Shown here piece after piece: positions 22,368-35,546 of a DNA stretch of 64,000 bases. The position numbers and the translations under genes were made by a program. The DNA is taken from positions 41,440,287 through 41,504,286 of the forward strand of contig NC_092326.1 of assembly GCF_036785885.1 (NCBI RefSeq), given 5' to 3'. Below the pieces are notes generated by a model. It saw nothing but the letters and a program-made list of their open reading frames with translations. It was not told the DNA's origin and did not search any database. This DNA comes from Coffea arabica (taxonomy: Eukaryota > Streptophyta > Magnoliopsida > Gentianales > Rubiaceae). Within the stretch, counting starts at the first letter, position 1. Every line of letters starts with the position of its first letter.

Positions 22368-23638
22368 CATACATTAAATATAAATCAACAAAGAGTGGTA
22401 AAATCATAGACATAATAGTAATAAAAAGCCAATCAAAAGCAGAACAAGAAACAATATGCAATATAAAAAGGAGGAAAGGAAAAATCCAGTAAATTACCAG
22501 CAATATAAATAGAAAATAGAGGAATCTGATGTAGGCAAGCCACTAGAAGGACTAATAATAAAAACAAGCGAAACAACAATAGCAAAAGAAGGAGGAAGGC
22601 TGAAGAATAATGATAGCAAGAGCAACAACAAAGCTAGAGGAAGCATGAAGAATGAACGACCAAAAGAGCACTTCAATGATTAACATATAGTCAAAAGAGA
22701 GCTTGAATTAGCAATAGCTACCTCTGACACAAAAACGTTTACTTCAACTAAACCAGCCATCAGCAATCAACCCAGACAGTAGGCACACAAGTAGGGAAAT
22801 AGCTTGTTCTGTAAACCTGCTCTAAGCTTTATCATTACATTTGGATCAAATTACCTATATAACCCCACCCAAGGATGAATGTTGAAAATATAACAAACAA
22901 ACGAGGAAAAATTCACCATCTAGGGGTAATTGAAGGAAACCCCAATAGCATGGATTTTGTCGTACAACCAGAAGGAGAGGGACAAGGTTTGACATTGGAA
23001 AGTTGGTAGGAAAAAGATATGTACAAGAAAACTATTACCTAATAATCTGGGTGTGGTTGTCACAAAAGGAAAACTATGTTTTGTTTGCAATGCATCAGCT
23101 GCAAGGGCCTGAATCCGAGGATGTTTGTAGGCTAAAATAAAGTGGCATTGCCTGTCAACACGCAATCTTTTAAAACAAGAGCTAAACCACATAGTCAAAG
23201 TGCAACCAGCAAACGTCTTTACAGAATAACCGTGCTTCCTTAGTAAAAGATTCAATCACGTGAGATACGCATGCAAGGGACAACGAAACTCCAAGAGGCC
23301 CAAGGCTCTTTTGTCTATATGTTAATAATAATAATAATAAAATAGTAGAAAACCCTGTAGGTAGGTAGTACTGGATGTAATGTGTGGGTACGCATCATTG
23401 ATTGAATGCAGGTAGCTACTAACCACTGCATTATCTCACATCTGCAATTGCAAAGTTTATGTATGTCTAAAAATTGAGGCTATTTAGTGTTTGGATTTTG
23501 ACAAGGGGATTGTGGGGTTGAGTGACGATGTGGGCAATGTGCAATTGTAGGTGACAGCCTAGCCAATATGGCCCTTAATTTGAATTTGGACATTAGCAAG
23601 GGTTCGTGAAAGGTTCGTGGTCTTGATTGATGAAAAAA
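22368..23638. other. Gene-free spacer with an (AAT)n tract
   Basis: Mostly A-rich sequence. A trinucleotide run (AAT)n lies at about 23322-23342. Short minus-strand frames (22494-22676, 22920-23255) show no recognisable domain; the first is hydrophobic only because of low complexity. Confidence 0.4.
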
Positions 23639-24993
23639 GGGTAAAATATAGTAAATCTTCCTATGATTTGTGAAATGGTCAAGAAACCTCCCTATTATTT
23701 GAAAACACCCAAAAGACCATCTTATAGTTTGGACTAATTTGGAAAATCGACGAAAAACATCCAAATTGATGGAAAGACGTAAAGTTACAATGTTAACCCT
23801 ATTTTTAAACTATATTAAAAATTAGTTTAGGACTACATTAAAATTTTAAAAATTTTTCTTCAATTGTTTAAGGAAAAAATTGGGGGGCAAAACTAAAATT
23901 TCAAAACATTCTTCATCTGCTCTGGCAATAAAGCAGTTTTCATTATTTTTCTACTGCTGTCGTCACATCCATCATCGTATTTGTGGATTTACAAACAGAC
24001 TTTATGAGTAAAGGTGAAAATTTTCAAAGTTGCTCTTCTTCTCTGCCTATTATTATTGTTTGCAGAGCTTGCGCCAGCGACGGTAGGGAGCAGCGCCACC
24101 AGTAGCTACCACCAGTGGTGGAATTTAACAAAAATTACATCCTAAAATCCAATTTCAACGTAGATCATGCTTATGATATCATATTTGACCAAAATCAAGT
24201 AAAGAGTAAACAAATATATGCATGAACAATGATAGACAAATCTATTAATTTCAGTCCAAAAACAAAGCAAAACCAACAAGTTACTATATAAAAGCAATTC
24301 TTTGGACCAATAAAATGGTTATATGACAACAATTATACACTTAAAGCTAGATATTTGCATGGATCAAAAGAAATTTTGTGAGGTTGCCTTGATTCATATC
24401 TCAAATCCATCTTGGTTTCAGTCCACCTTTCATATGGCGGTAAATCTGGTTGCCAAAGAATGGGTTAAAGGCAATTACTTAAGAGATTAAAAGTGTTGTT
24501 GTAAGGAGAGTTCTATTGGAGAAGAAGCCAAAGTTTGACATGAATTTTCTTAAGAATCCTCTGGTGCTACAATAAAAGATAAATACAAGAAGAAAAAAGA
24601 GTAGTCGCGGTGGTCGTGGTGGTGAGGGGCATGGCATTTTGATGCATTTGCAGTCTCTATTTTGATTGCAGGAGGAGGAAAGAGACGAAACGAAAGAAAA
24701 GAAAAAAGGATATAAGGCAACCTTTCTGATTTTGGGAAAAGGAAAGCAAAAGAAAGTAAAAAAAGAAAGAAAAGGAAGAGGGTATAATTGGAAGAAAAAA
24801 TCAGTTTTTATACAACGTGATCAATCTTACTCATGTATTAGGTGAGTGTGACTCACTCTCCGTTAATTTGGATGTTTTTCATCCAAATTCCAGATTAATC
24901 CATGGTATAAGGAGGTTCAATAGGTGTTTTTAAATGATAAGGAGGTTTCTTAACCATTTCACAAACCACATGGAGGTTTATTATATTTTACCC
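23639..24993. mobile_element. 1.36-kb MULE-like element with long terminal inverted repeats
   Basis: The left end starts GGGTAAAATATAGTAAA and the right end is its complement, finishing TATATTTTACCC at 24993. The inverted repeats extend about 140 bases with shared blocks TTTGTGAAATGGT.AAGAAACCTCC and GAAAAACATCCAAATT. Such long repeats starting GGGTAAA are typical of Mutator-like elements. The flanks are A-rich, so a 9-bp target duplication cannot be read with confidence. The interior has no transposase. It has a purine-rich tract (24664-24790) and a small G+C-richer patch at about 24060-24125 that may be captured host sequence. Confidence 0.7.
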
Positions 24994-26201
24994 AAAAACA
25001 AAGTATGATTTAGTTTACGAGATACAAGTTGATTTTAATATATGCCATGTATATTTAAAAAATGTGCTACTAATTTGTATTGTTTTCAAGGTGATTTACA
25101 TGTTGCTGAACCATTCCAGCCTCGAATTCCATTAATCTAGGCCATTAATGACGCTAATTCAACTGTCATACTAAAACTGTTTGTATTATTATGTAACAGG
25201 AGTTGATAATTAAAGAATATTTTTTTAGGCAAAGTATTAAAAAAATTTTAATTCTATTTCCTTAAAAGCTTGTTGTTTTACTAAATAAAATAATTTTTTT
25301 GAATACATGATTTGTGTTTGTAAAGGATGATATAAGAAAATTGAGTCCTTTATTAATGTTTATATATTTCTAATATATCTTTCTAGATGTAATAATTAGT
25401 AATATTTAAAAGTACTTTATTTATAAGTTCTACATATATTAAGCTAACTGATATATAGTACATGTATTTATATAAATATTGTTTTAATGGCTCGCTAGTT
25501 TAACCACCAACTCGCCCATTGAACCAATGACTCATCTGCTCAGTCCTTTTGCAATATTTCTTGCCATGCAAGGTTTAATAAATATGCTCAGTACGTCAGA
25601 AAAGCATTGGAAAGATCTTATTTTCTTCACCCCAAAAGAAAAATGGGGAAGAAAAAGGAAAAGTTGAGCTGAAGCGAAACCATAATAACCCATTGGCAGC
25701 CATTGATTCTAATGGAATGAGAAAGAAAAGATGGTTTTCCTACAAACTTTAATGGTAATAGGCTGCTAGTATGCATTGAAGTTATTTTTACTAGCATTAG
25801 AGATTTATCTCATCAGCTTTTGAAAACCGTAACAAGTGAATGTGCATGCCAAATCGTGCGGAATAGTACATGTCATCCATATATTCTTGTCCAAGCGACA
25901 AAAAAATGTGGAGTGGCTCAGTCCCTTGGCCCTTGTAACACGCAAGAACAGGTCCTTCTCAAATCTCTATCTTTTTTTGGGAGACTAACCAAGTTAAGCA
26001 CTCTTCTCTTCCTCATTCTAAGTTTCTTAGCCCACAAAGTGATACTACAAGATTTGTTTCTCCTTTTGGAGACCCATTTAATTGCCCTTGTACAGTTCAA
26101 TTTTAACATATACTATGTGTTATATACCGTGCTAAAGAAATAATTAATGTAGCTGTGAACTTGCTCAAGAATTATTCCGGTCTCTTTTTCTAATTTTAAG
26201 A
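24994..26201. other. Upstream region of the WAP gene with a repeat fragment
   Basis: AT-rich sequence leading to WAP. At about 25485-25550 a G+C-richer patch (GAGTCATTGGTTCAATGGGC on the minus strand) resembles the 'ggttcaaccggg' words of the TIR element at 18827-19699 and may be a worn piece of that family. 'tctttttctaattttaag' just before the WAP ATG looks like a splice acceptor, so the leader may begin in a more distant exon in this stretch. Confidence 0.35.
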
Positions 26202-29200
26202 ATGGATGACCTCTTTGAAGAAATCAATTGCAGGTCGAAGTCAGACTCAATAGTGATGAGGCTTTTGAGATCTGCTATGGATGAAGCGCATGAAAAAGTT
26301 CAGTCTCAAAATGGACCTATTGAATTTCTTCACGAGAGATCAAAATTTTATGAATTGGCAGCAATTCTTGTGGATGGTAGTCTCAACATTGTTGAAGAAG
26401 AGGAAGATATTCAAGAAACAAACCGCGAGGAAATGCTTTCTGACTTGACAGAAATCAAACACTGGCTCCAGAGACGCATTGCAGAAATGAGGATTTTGAT
26501 AATTGAGAAAGACAAGGAACTAATGGAGAGGGTAGAGAATGAGTTGAAGCTTCGGCGTGCAGCGGAGTTAAATGCCAGAGAGTTGGCTTACTTACGGGAG
26601 AAACTAGAGACTGAGAGAACAAAGGGTGCAGACCTCCCGGATTATATTCCAAGCAGTGAAGAAATTGAGGATGATCGAGCCCAAGGTGGTGATATTCGTG
26701 AATTGAAGAGTTCCGTGGATCAGCAAGTTTTGAATATCAAGCAGAAATTGGAGGATGAGCGAAAAACTTTGACAAGAAGGATTAGAGGTAGAAGTTCCAG
26801 GTCTTTCGACAGTGAACTTTATTCCAAACTCTTCGACGAGGATATACATACAGGTTCTGGATGGATGAAAGACAAGGTTTTCGGGCACGACCATGTTTCA
26901 GGATTCAAGTCACTGAAAAATTCAATAAACCCTGGAAAGAACAACGTGATGATTCAGCAGATGAGTTCTGACATAGATATTCTGAAAGGAACTTTGGATC
27001 TCGCCTTTGGGAGGATGCGAAATGCTGAGGTGTTTCCACTAGAGAAGCAGTGGACGTGGAGCATTGAGAAAGATGTAATTGTGATTTCAGTTAAGGGCTT
27101 CATAAATGACATTCAACAAAATTTTAAAACAGGATTTGAGAAGAGAGGCTGGTCTCTTCCTGTTGGCTTCAGCAGGGAGAAATGGACAGAATTGATCAAT
27201 AATGCAAGAGCCTTGCACGATGAACTAAGTGCCTTGTGCAGTCAGGGTAGGATAGAGGAGAAAGGACTCGAAATGCATGAGCTTTCGGGTTTCCCATCAT
27301 CAATCAAGCGAACAACCAGTGAGCCTTTACCAGAAGTTTCGCCTAAGGTTCCTGAGAAGGATTCAGATCCAGGAGGAAGCCACTATGTTGCAAAGATGGT
27401 AAAGAATCATGAGTCCTTTATTCAGAAACAGCGTAAATGTGAAGAGTGGAATTGGCTAGCAAGAGAAGTTCTACGAAGGCAGGGGCCCTCATCAATTAAG
27501 AGAGACAAGGATCCTGATGAACTGGAAAGCAGAATACGGAAAGTTATTGAAAGACTGGACAATCTTATGATGTGGGATGGTAATCCAGGATATAATAAAG
27601 GATTTTGTGATAAGACAGCTGTTTTGGAGACAAGTTTGACAAAGATTGATAGAACAGCTAATGAGAACATAAATGCAGGAAGTGGTGTAGACTTGAGTAA
27701 TGAAATAAGGAAACTCGAGCAAGAAAGGGACGATCTGAAATTGCAGAGCTTCATCATTGAGGAAATCTTCTTATTAATTCTTGTAGGTTTTGCAAAAAGC
27801 TTATACCTTGAGTTGTTGAATGAAAACAACGAGAGCCTCATTAGAGGTGATAGTCATAATCTGTCAGTGAATGATTCCGAAGATCATCATGGAGTCAAAA
27901 TAGACGATCTTCAAATTCAGAAGGCAGGCGAATCTGAAGAAGAAACTGCATGTGAAATTTTGCAGCATTACCTGGAAAGCTCTATAAGGGAGAATGTATA
28001 TGCAGTCTACTTTCAGCAAACAGTTATTGAATTGGATACGAACATCAAACAAAATGCTGATGATTACCTTGTGAAGCAAGAGCTGATGGAAGTCGTCTTT
28101 GGGGAGACATTGCAATGTATTGAGAAGAGCGGCAATTTGGTTATAAGGCAACTTCAAATAGAAATTGAAGGTTTTGAAACCTTGATTGATAACCTCCACA
28201 GCAGTGACAAGGTACCAGAGACTGTAGGCAGCCTATTAAAAGAGGACATTTATATCGTGTACTTTAGAGAGCTTTTCAATAGGCTGAGAACAGAAATAGA
28301 TGCTTATAACATTGAGATACTTATTAAAGACGAGATATATCAGTTTGTCTTGGTTGCATTGGTGAAAGAATTCTTTGTTACCATTGGACAATCTGAAACA
28401 TGGAACCAGGTGCAAATTTCTAAAGATTTTCCTCCTACAAAATTGGATATGCATCCAGAGCAAACCCTGATTGAAAAGCCTGACTCCTACTCTAGGAACT
28501 GCAACATAGAGGAAATTGTGAACACGAGTAATCAGACAAAGGAACTCAGAGATCACTGTGTTGAGGTGGCTGAGGATGACAGTATGGAATTACTGTCATA
28601 TGATGTTGAGAGAACTTTCGGTACAGAGAGCGAATTATTAGAAATATCATCAGATAAATTGCTTGAAAGCAAGGCATCGGTACCACATATGGAGAATAGT
28701 TCAGGCTCCATAGCCAAAGACCAAAAAGAAGATGATCATCAAGCCCTGATACATCCTACAGAGGGGGTTGACTCCGAAGGACAGTACGCCTATGAAGAAG
28801 AAAATCAACAAAATCGATCTGTTTTCTCGCCTGTCGTGGGATTTCAGCGACTAGTAGTGGATTTTGAGCAAATGGTGCACAAAAAGTTAGAATCGTATTG
28901 TTTGAGGTATCTAACTCTTATCTTCAAAATTTTCAACCAGTATCATGGTACTCTACTACTATTTAGAGTTATTGCAAATATTTTTGTCTTTAGGTAAATT
29001 GATTCTTCTGCTGGAAAGCATTTGTATCTTAGGATCATGAGAAAGCTTATGAGACTTTAAAAATCTGTTTCCAGGGTGGAGACGCTGAAGCGTCAAACAA
29101 ATGGATTAGCTCACCTTGCGGCCTCGATAAGAAAAAAGAAGTCGCTTTACAAGAAGGCTTTCATAACTAGATCCCGCAATTTGCAATTAGCTGAAACTGA

Positions 29201-29705
29201 GGTAGCTGAAAGCACAAGTGAATTTTTCAAAAACTGGCTGCTGCTTGACTTGAAACAGAACTTACTTCTTGTTCACTATATTGTGCTATAATCGAATATA
29301 TCATTAGAATTTTACAAAAAAAAGCCTCAAGATTACAATGAGCCTTGAATGTTTTGTACTCTTAACAGACCAGCGAATTCTTCATTTGTACAGGTTGATT
29401 TACTTGGGAATCAAGTGGACAGACTTCTATGCCTACTGGAGAACATATACCTGATACTACGCCAAAATTCAACAGTTCTGTCTCCATATTTTGGGGTGAG
29501 CAGAATTATGTTTTGCATAAATGCTGGGCTTTGTAAGATACTGAAACACTACATAAGGCTTACTTCACTCCTGCACTGCTTTCTTTTGCCTCTTTTTCCT
29601 CTCCTGCAAGTTTTACTTAGCGTCTGTCGTCTAAATGACTGCACCATGCAGGTTTTGGACATGTTAAAAACGATCAAGAAAGAGTTAGCTGAGGGAGCTG
29701 CTTGA
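26202..29705 (+). CDS. WAP: WPP domain-associated protein (WAP-like coiled-coil protein)
   Basis: Four coding exons fit in phase: 26202-28906, 29075-29201, 29394-29495 and 29652-29705 (stop TGA), giving 995 aa. Tomato WAP, as I recall, is somewhat shorter. Known WAPs are long coiled-coil proteins that bind the WPP domains of MFP1-attachment factors and RanGAP, at the Golgi, cytoplasm and nuclear rim. What is seen: almost the whole chain is charged helix, with heptad-like stretches near residues 70-150 and 440-560; the conserved ALHDELSALCSQ block; and a conserved C-terminal end with KKKSLYKKAF, AETEVDLLGNQVDRLLCLL and VLDMLKTIKKEL. That end is correct only when the introns are removed. Reading on past 28906 would add a false tail, and joining the exons restores the family end. 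A decayed copy lies at 823-3960. PDI follows 1.46 kb downstream. Confidence 0.9.
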
Positions 29706-30838
29706 TTGTCAACTGCAGTTTCATAGCTGGTGATTTTTGAAACTTACTCTGGAGCCTGTGCCCTGTTGCAAAGCGTGCACCCCCTGCTAAAGCTGAGACA
29801 TAACAGTTGATCTCTTTTTCTTTCTTTCCCTCAGAATTCTGGGGAAAGTATGGGTCTAATTGATGTCCGGACCCAAAGTTGTACCCAAAAACTATTCCGT
29901 GAATTCTTTGAAGACGAGGGTTCCAATGAATCTAATATGTCAGCTGTGATTCTGATAACCTGATTCTTGCCATGAATTCAGCAATCTATTTTGCCTTTCT
30001 CTCCACCATGGAATTCTTCAACTATTTAACCCAGTCATCATGTCAAAATGCAGACGATTCATCTCATATCCCCAAGACTTTAATTCGTTGATGGGATGGT
30101 TCCTTAAATTCCTTTCAACCAATGTGGATTAAATATTTTTATTGATTTTGAAAGAAATTGCTGCACATCAAAGATTCATGAACTAAACTTCTAGGAGATG
30201 TGTTAAAGAAATATTTTCAAAAAATCCAAAATAAAATCACAAAAGGATAACAGTAGTTTTTGTCAAGATTTTGTAAAAAAAAAATGTCCACATTTTATTT
30301 TTTACTATGCCTGATTATTAGTTTTTATTTGATAAGCAGGAAGTCTTTAACTCAGTTTGCAGTTTTTCACAACAGAAATTTTTTTATCTTCTTTATGAAC
30401 ACATTTGTCAATAACTTTTTTTATTTTACATACATTGAATAATATTATGAGTGCTTTGATAAAGATTAATATTACTTTGATAAGTAGGAAGTCTTTAATT
30501 TTTGTAGTTTTCCATAAAAGAAATCATTTTATCTTTTTTTTGACGATAATTTTTTATTTTTTTTATGAACACATTTTTTAATAATTTTTTTTACTTTACT
30601 TACGAGCACTTAAGTGAGTTTTTTGGCAAACGAGTTTGGCAAATGAGTTTTTTTGGATGTTTATCTAAAATTTTATTATAATTTATTATAAAAATTAAAA
30701 AAAAATTGAAACATGTAAATTTTTTAATGTTTTAAAATATATACTTTAAAAGTTTTTTGACCAAAAATTTGCTTCCCAATCAACGCCTACATCTACTAAA
30801 ATTCCAATCCCACTAAAGTAAAAGTCAACCCAACAATA
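29706..30838. other. WAP 3' UTR and WAP-PDI spacer
   Basis: The first 250 bases are likely 3' UTR, followed by T-rich, low-complexity sequence (30270-30760) with several long T-runs. A repeated word GATAAG.AGGAAGTCTTTAA occurs near 30331 and 30479, so part of this spacer is a diverged local duplication. No gene is supported. Confidence 0.45.
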
Positions 30839-30928
30839 CAACAACAATGGCAAAACGCCAGTGACTCATCTTGCCGACTTGTCATGTCCCCATTCCTCTT
30901 CTGCTGGTCCCCAACCAGTTATCTTTAG

Positions 30929-30936
30929 CCACGTCA
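30929..30936 (+). promoter_or_regulatory. UPRE-type bZIP site in the PDI promoter
   Basis: The word CCACGTCA is the complement of TGACGTGG, the unfolded-protein-response element bound by bZIP60/bZIP17/bZIP28-type factors. A second ACGT core (CCCCACGTCCC) follows at about 30947-30957. Both lie about 210-240 bases upstream of the PDI ATG, in a C+A-rich stretch typical of plant promoters. ER-stress induction of PDI genes is established in plants; use of this site is inference. Confidence 0.5.
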
Positions 30937-31165
30937 CTCTAACGGCCCCACGTCCCACAAAATCCGCCAACTCCACCGTTTAATCTCTTGCTGTAATAAT
31001 TAATAAATACACACACTCACACGCTACCAACCTCTGTCTCCGTTTACTTTGCACAAATGAGAAATCTCTTGTAGAGTTGTAGTACTACAATCTTCACTGC
31101 TCCCACCCTCACAGTCACAGTCTCAGTCTCCGTCCCCATCAAAATTTTCAAAATTCTCCCCAACA

Positions 31166-34100
31166 ATGGCTGTCAAATCAGCTCTGGTTTTCTCAATTCT
31201 CCTTCTTCTCTTCGTTAGCGTTCTAACAACGTCGTTTGCTTCAGAAACGGTGGAGAAAGGAAAAGGCTCTGAAGTAGAAGAAGACGAGGATCTCAGTTTT
31301 CTGGAAGAAGACGACGCCGCTTCGTCGTCCCATCACGATCCCTATGCTCAGTACCACAACTACGAGAACTACGACGATCTCGAAGACAACGATTCAGGTG
31401 CTGCCGAGGACGGCGGTTACGAGGCGTACACGCCGCCTGCGGTTGACGAGGCGGACGTCGTGGTGTTAAAGGAGTCCAATTTCAGTGATTTTATAGCGAA
31501 GAATAAGTACGTCATGGTGGAGTTTTACGCGCCTTGGTGCGGTCATTGCCAGGCTCTGGCGCCGGAGTACGCAGCCGCGGCAACGGAGCTGAAGCAGGAG
31601 GAGGAGAAGGTGGTGCTGGCTAAGGTGGATGCTACGGAGGAGAGCGATTTAGGGCAGAAGTATGATATTCAGGGCTTTCCTACAGTTTACTTCTTCGTCG
31701 ACGGCATTCACACGCCTTACCCCGGTCAACGTACCAAGTAAGCGTCTTTCTTTTTTGAATTTCTGGAGTTTCTTAGTTAGCATTTATTCTTTGATATCCC
31801 GATGGTGAAATTATTGGAAAAGTGCCCTGTTATTAGGTTAGCAATTCTGTCGATTAAAGTGTAGCTGATAATTTGATCAATGGAAGTAGTTGGAGACTTT
31901 TGAGTTCTTGAATCATCATTTGGTTTGATGATTACCTATAGTAACAAGCATGCAGATTTAGTCAATGTAATAGCAGTCCTCATCAACCCGGCTAATGCTC
32001 TGATGGGTCCTGCTTGGGGAAGTACCTGGCTTCTAGCTTCGAGACTCTCCTAACGTTGATTCGGTTTTGCCTGGTCCATTCCTGGTCCCTGATGATTCTA
32101 ATTGTACATGAAAATCATTGTTTTTTATCAATAATGTAGTGAAGACTAGAAAATGCAGTGTGGTGGTGTTCTTTAATTCATTGGAATGTCATGGTCAAGA
32201 GTGCAGAAGAACGCAAATCATTTGTAATCCCATTGTTCTTTTTGTTTATGTGAATATCCAGATGGTCTCTTACCTGAAATTTGTGATCCAGAGAAGCTAT
32301 TGTGACTTGGGTGAAGAAGAAGATTGGCCCTGGTTTAAACAACATTACAACAGTCGAGGAAGCAGAACAAATTTTGGCTACTGAGTCAAAGTTGGTTTTG
32401 GGATTTTTGGATGCCTTTGTGGTAATTTCACTAGTTAGCCTTGCAAATCCTCAGTTTTTGTTTTCTAGTTTGCTTTTTTATTCACCAATTTTATTGCGTG
32501 AGTTTGCTTTTTGGAATTTGACAAGGTTTTAGTAATTTTGAGAACTTTCTTTTTCCTTTTTACGGAATGTGCTACCTATCTCAATCCCTTTCTTTATGTT
32601 CGAATTTTCAAGTTGACATTTAGGATTTGAAATTTGAAGGGTTAATTTGGAAAGTCACATATTACCCATAATTAGCAAGTGAGCTTCCAACTTTGCTTGT
32701 TAGTTTCAGGTTATTCATAAGCTTCTATGCTCTGATTCCTCATTTTAATTTGCAATTTTGCTTGATTTCTTAAGGTTTTGAATTTTTTAAAATTAAGGAT
32801 ATCAATGGCTAATTCTGGTCAATTATTTGTTATCTTATTGACAATGCCTTTGATATAATTTTCAGGGTGCAGCCAGTGAAGAATTAGCTGCAGCTTCAAA
32901 ACTTGAAGAGGATGTCAATTTCTACCAGACTACCAGCTCTGACGTAGCAAAACTTTTCCAAATTGATCCCCAAGTCAAACGCCCAGCTTTGGTGATCATC
33001 AAGAAAGAGGATGAAAAAATAAATCACTTCAGTCAGTTTCTAGACTTTTCTTTTTTGAAAATTAAGAGTGAGTGTGTAATTCCTTTCACTGAGTTTCTTT
33101 CTACAGGTGGTCAGTTTACTAAATCAGCAATAAGTGAATTTGTTTACAAGAATAAGCTTCCCCTGGTCACAAACTTTACTCGGGATAGTGCCCCACTGAT
33201 ATTTGAAAATCCAATCAAGAATCAGGTGATACATTTGCTCGTGCTAGTTTTCCATATATGGATTTTTACTACTACGCTTTTGATCACTTGATGTATTTTT
33301 GTTTCTAGTTGTTACTTTTTGCAACTGCAAATGATTCAGAGAAGTTCCTACCCACATTCCAAGAGGCTGCAAAAGCTTTTAAAGGAAAGGTAATTTGCTT
33401 AATAAATTTTGATGATATACCATAAGCATCTGGTGACACATAGTTTGTGAAAGTTTGGAAGTGCACTTGCCTCAGATAAAACTGTTCAATCGATGACATT
33501 GGATGTACGATTTCATCATATTTCTTTTTGTCTTAACAGCGTTGGGGCATCCCCTTCTGGTTAATTATTTAGTAAAAATGCTGTCAGATCTCAAGGCCCT
33601 TTAAAAATTGAAACTAAAATTGTAACAGCAGAGAATATATTGATCGTGTTAAATTCATTTTCATGCAAATTTTAACATCTTATGTTTGTTAGTCATTTTT
33701 TATCATGGTTTTTATGAGTAGCGTTTGGGTATATTTGCAACATTTCTGATAGAGGAAAGCATCAAAATTACCATTTGGTGTGATAAACATTGAAAACTTC
33801 ACACTTCAAAAAGATTTTGCTACTTGCGGCTCTACCCATTATTGGATCTAAGCAATTTCTTTCATGTCACAAGTTCTAGGCTCGTTCTTTTCCCCATTTA
33901 CATCTGATTGTATTATCACCTCATGCTTATTGATTTCCTGTTGAAAACTTGTCTTGGCAATTTTAAATGGAATGACTACTTGCTCTGCAGCTCCTATGTG
34001 TTTACGTAGAAATGGACAACAAGGATGTTGGGAAGCCTGTTTCGGACTATTTTGGTGTGCAAGGAGATGCACCAAGAGTAAGCCTCCCTCCAGTGTATTT

Positions 34101-35546
34101 TGGTTCCTGTCATTTCCTGACAGAATTAGTTGATCATTTTTAAAGTGAGACTTGAATACAGGTTCTCGCATACACAGGAAATGAGGATGCCAGGAAATTT
34201 TTATTGGAAGGTGATTTGACTCTAAGCAACATTAAGGTTTGTTAACTCGTTCATGAAATTCTTAAGATGAATATATTGGTTTGGCAATAAATTGTTCGAT
34301 ACATTAAATCCTTAATTTCAACAGATAAGCATTTGCATTCCATAGTTTATTCTTTTATGCTGTATGAGCATGCAGTTATTCGGGGAGAAGTTCTTGGAAG
34401 ACGATCTTAAGCCTTTCTACAAATCAGATCCAGTTCCAGAAAAAGTAAGTTTTTTCACTCAGATTGCCATAAACTTGCATATTATTTAGAATATCTAGTT
34501 TAATCTCTCATTTTACCATTGATGCAGAATGATGGGGATGTCAAAATTGTGGTTGGCAAGAACTTTGATGAAATTGTTCTCGACGAGTCCAAAGATGTTC
34601 TTTTAGAGGTATCAATTTCCCTCTATTGTCATGTTTTTTGAGCGAAAAAAAAAAAAAAAAAAACTGTTGACCTGTTCCAAAGGTCTCTTGTGATGACTTC
34701 TATATTCAAAACTAGATATACGCTCCCTGGTGTGGGCATTGCCAAACACTCGAGCCTATCTATAACAAGCTTGGCAAACATTTGAGGGGCATTGACTCGC
34801 TTGTTATTGCCAAGATGGATGGGACTACAAATGAGCACCACAGGGCGAAGGTATCATCTTAACAAACGTCTATCCTGTCTATATGTGGATCAGTGGGATT
34901 ATTTCTTTCAAACTAACTTAAAGCTTTCCAGTAACAAAAAGACTTGGCGGAACAATCCCTCAAAATTTATGGATACGTGATAATACTATGGATTTTGACT
35001 GAGGTGTAGAATCATTTCATTTTTGTTCTCATTGTAGACCTTTCAAACTAATGTGTGGCTCTATGAATTCTTTTGGTTTGCTCGATTCTCTGTTCAAGCG
35101 TGACCAAACTTTCAGCTCAACAACCCATTGTGCATTTCAGTAACCGTATGTGAAACAGTTTATAGCAGTAGGCTTTGGGGATGGGATTTGATTATTCGTT
35201 GCTTGCAGGCTGATGGGTTCCCAACTCTTCTTTTCTTCCCAGCTGGCAATAAGAGCTTCGATCCGGTTAGTGCTTAGTTTAGGCTTTTGTTATGCTAATT
35301 TTAAAGTGTATTCTTACGTTGTTTTTCTTTCAACCATACATGCTAATAATGCTTGTATTCTACTCATGTTTTATGCAGATTACAGTTGATACAGATCGTA
35401 CTGTGGTGGCTTTCTACAAGTTCCTAAAGAAGCACGCAACCAATCCTTTCAAGCTTCAGAAGCCAGCCTTATCTACCCAACCTAAGGGTTCTGATGCCAC
35501 CACAAGTGACGACGGTAGCAGTAAAGATCTCAAAGATGAACTTTAA
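31166..35546 (+). CDS. Protein disulfide isomerase, plant PDI-like 1-3/1-4 type
   Basis: Twelve exons give 579 aa in phase: 31166-31737, 32292-32421, 32866-33031, 33107-33225, 33309-33389, 33991-34077, 34162-34236, 34376-34444, 34528-34608, 34716-34850, 35209-35265 and 35379-35546. The enzyme makes, breaks and reshuffles disulfides of secretory proteins in the ER lumen. Evidence: an N-terminal hydrophobic signal peptide (residues 5-25); a long Asp/Glu-rich segment (about 28-95) characteristic of the PDIL1-3/1-4 subgroup; a first thioredoxin domain with APWC125-GHC128; two redox-inactive b-type domains, with FTKSAISEF and [16 protein letters not shown] in the second; a second active domain with APWC466-GHC469 and the cis-Pro motif GFPTLLFF; and a C-terminal KDEL for ER retention. 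ACGT-core sites upstream suggest ER-stress control. The length matches the family. A copy of only its first codons lies at 4651-4725. Confidence 0.96.

Noticed and set aside
25820-26143. 107-codon frame upstream of WAP as a separate gene or WAP exon
   Set aside because: Low-information, partly hydrophobic sequence with no domain and no in-phase splice link that I could support.
28907-28997. Extension of the WAP frame past 28906 to its stop at 28997
   Set aside because: A GT donor at 28907 and in-phase exons at 29075, 29394 and 29652 restore the conserved C-terminus; the extension does not.
30600-30780. T/A-rich block with repeated 'gagttttttggc' as a MITE
   Set aside because: No matching inverted ends or target duplication could be found.
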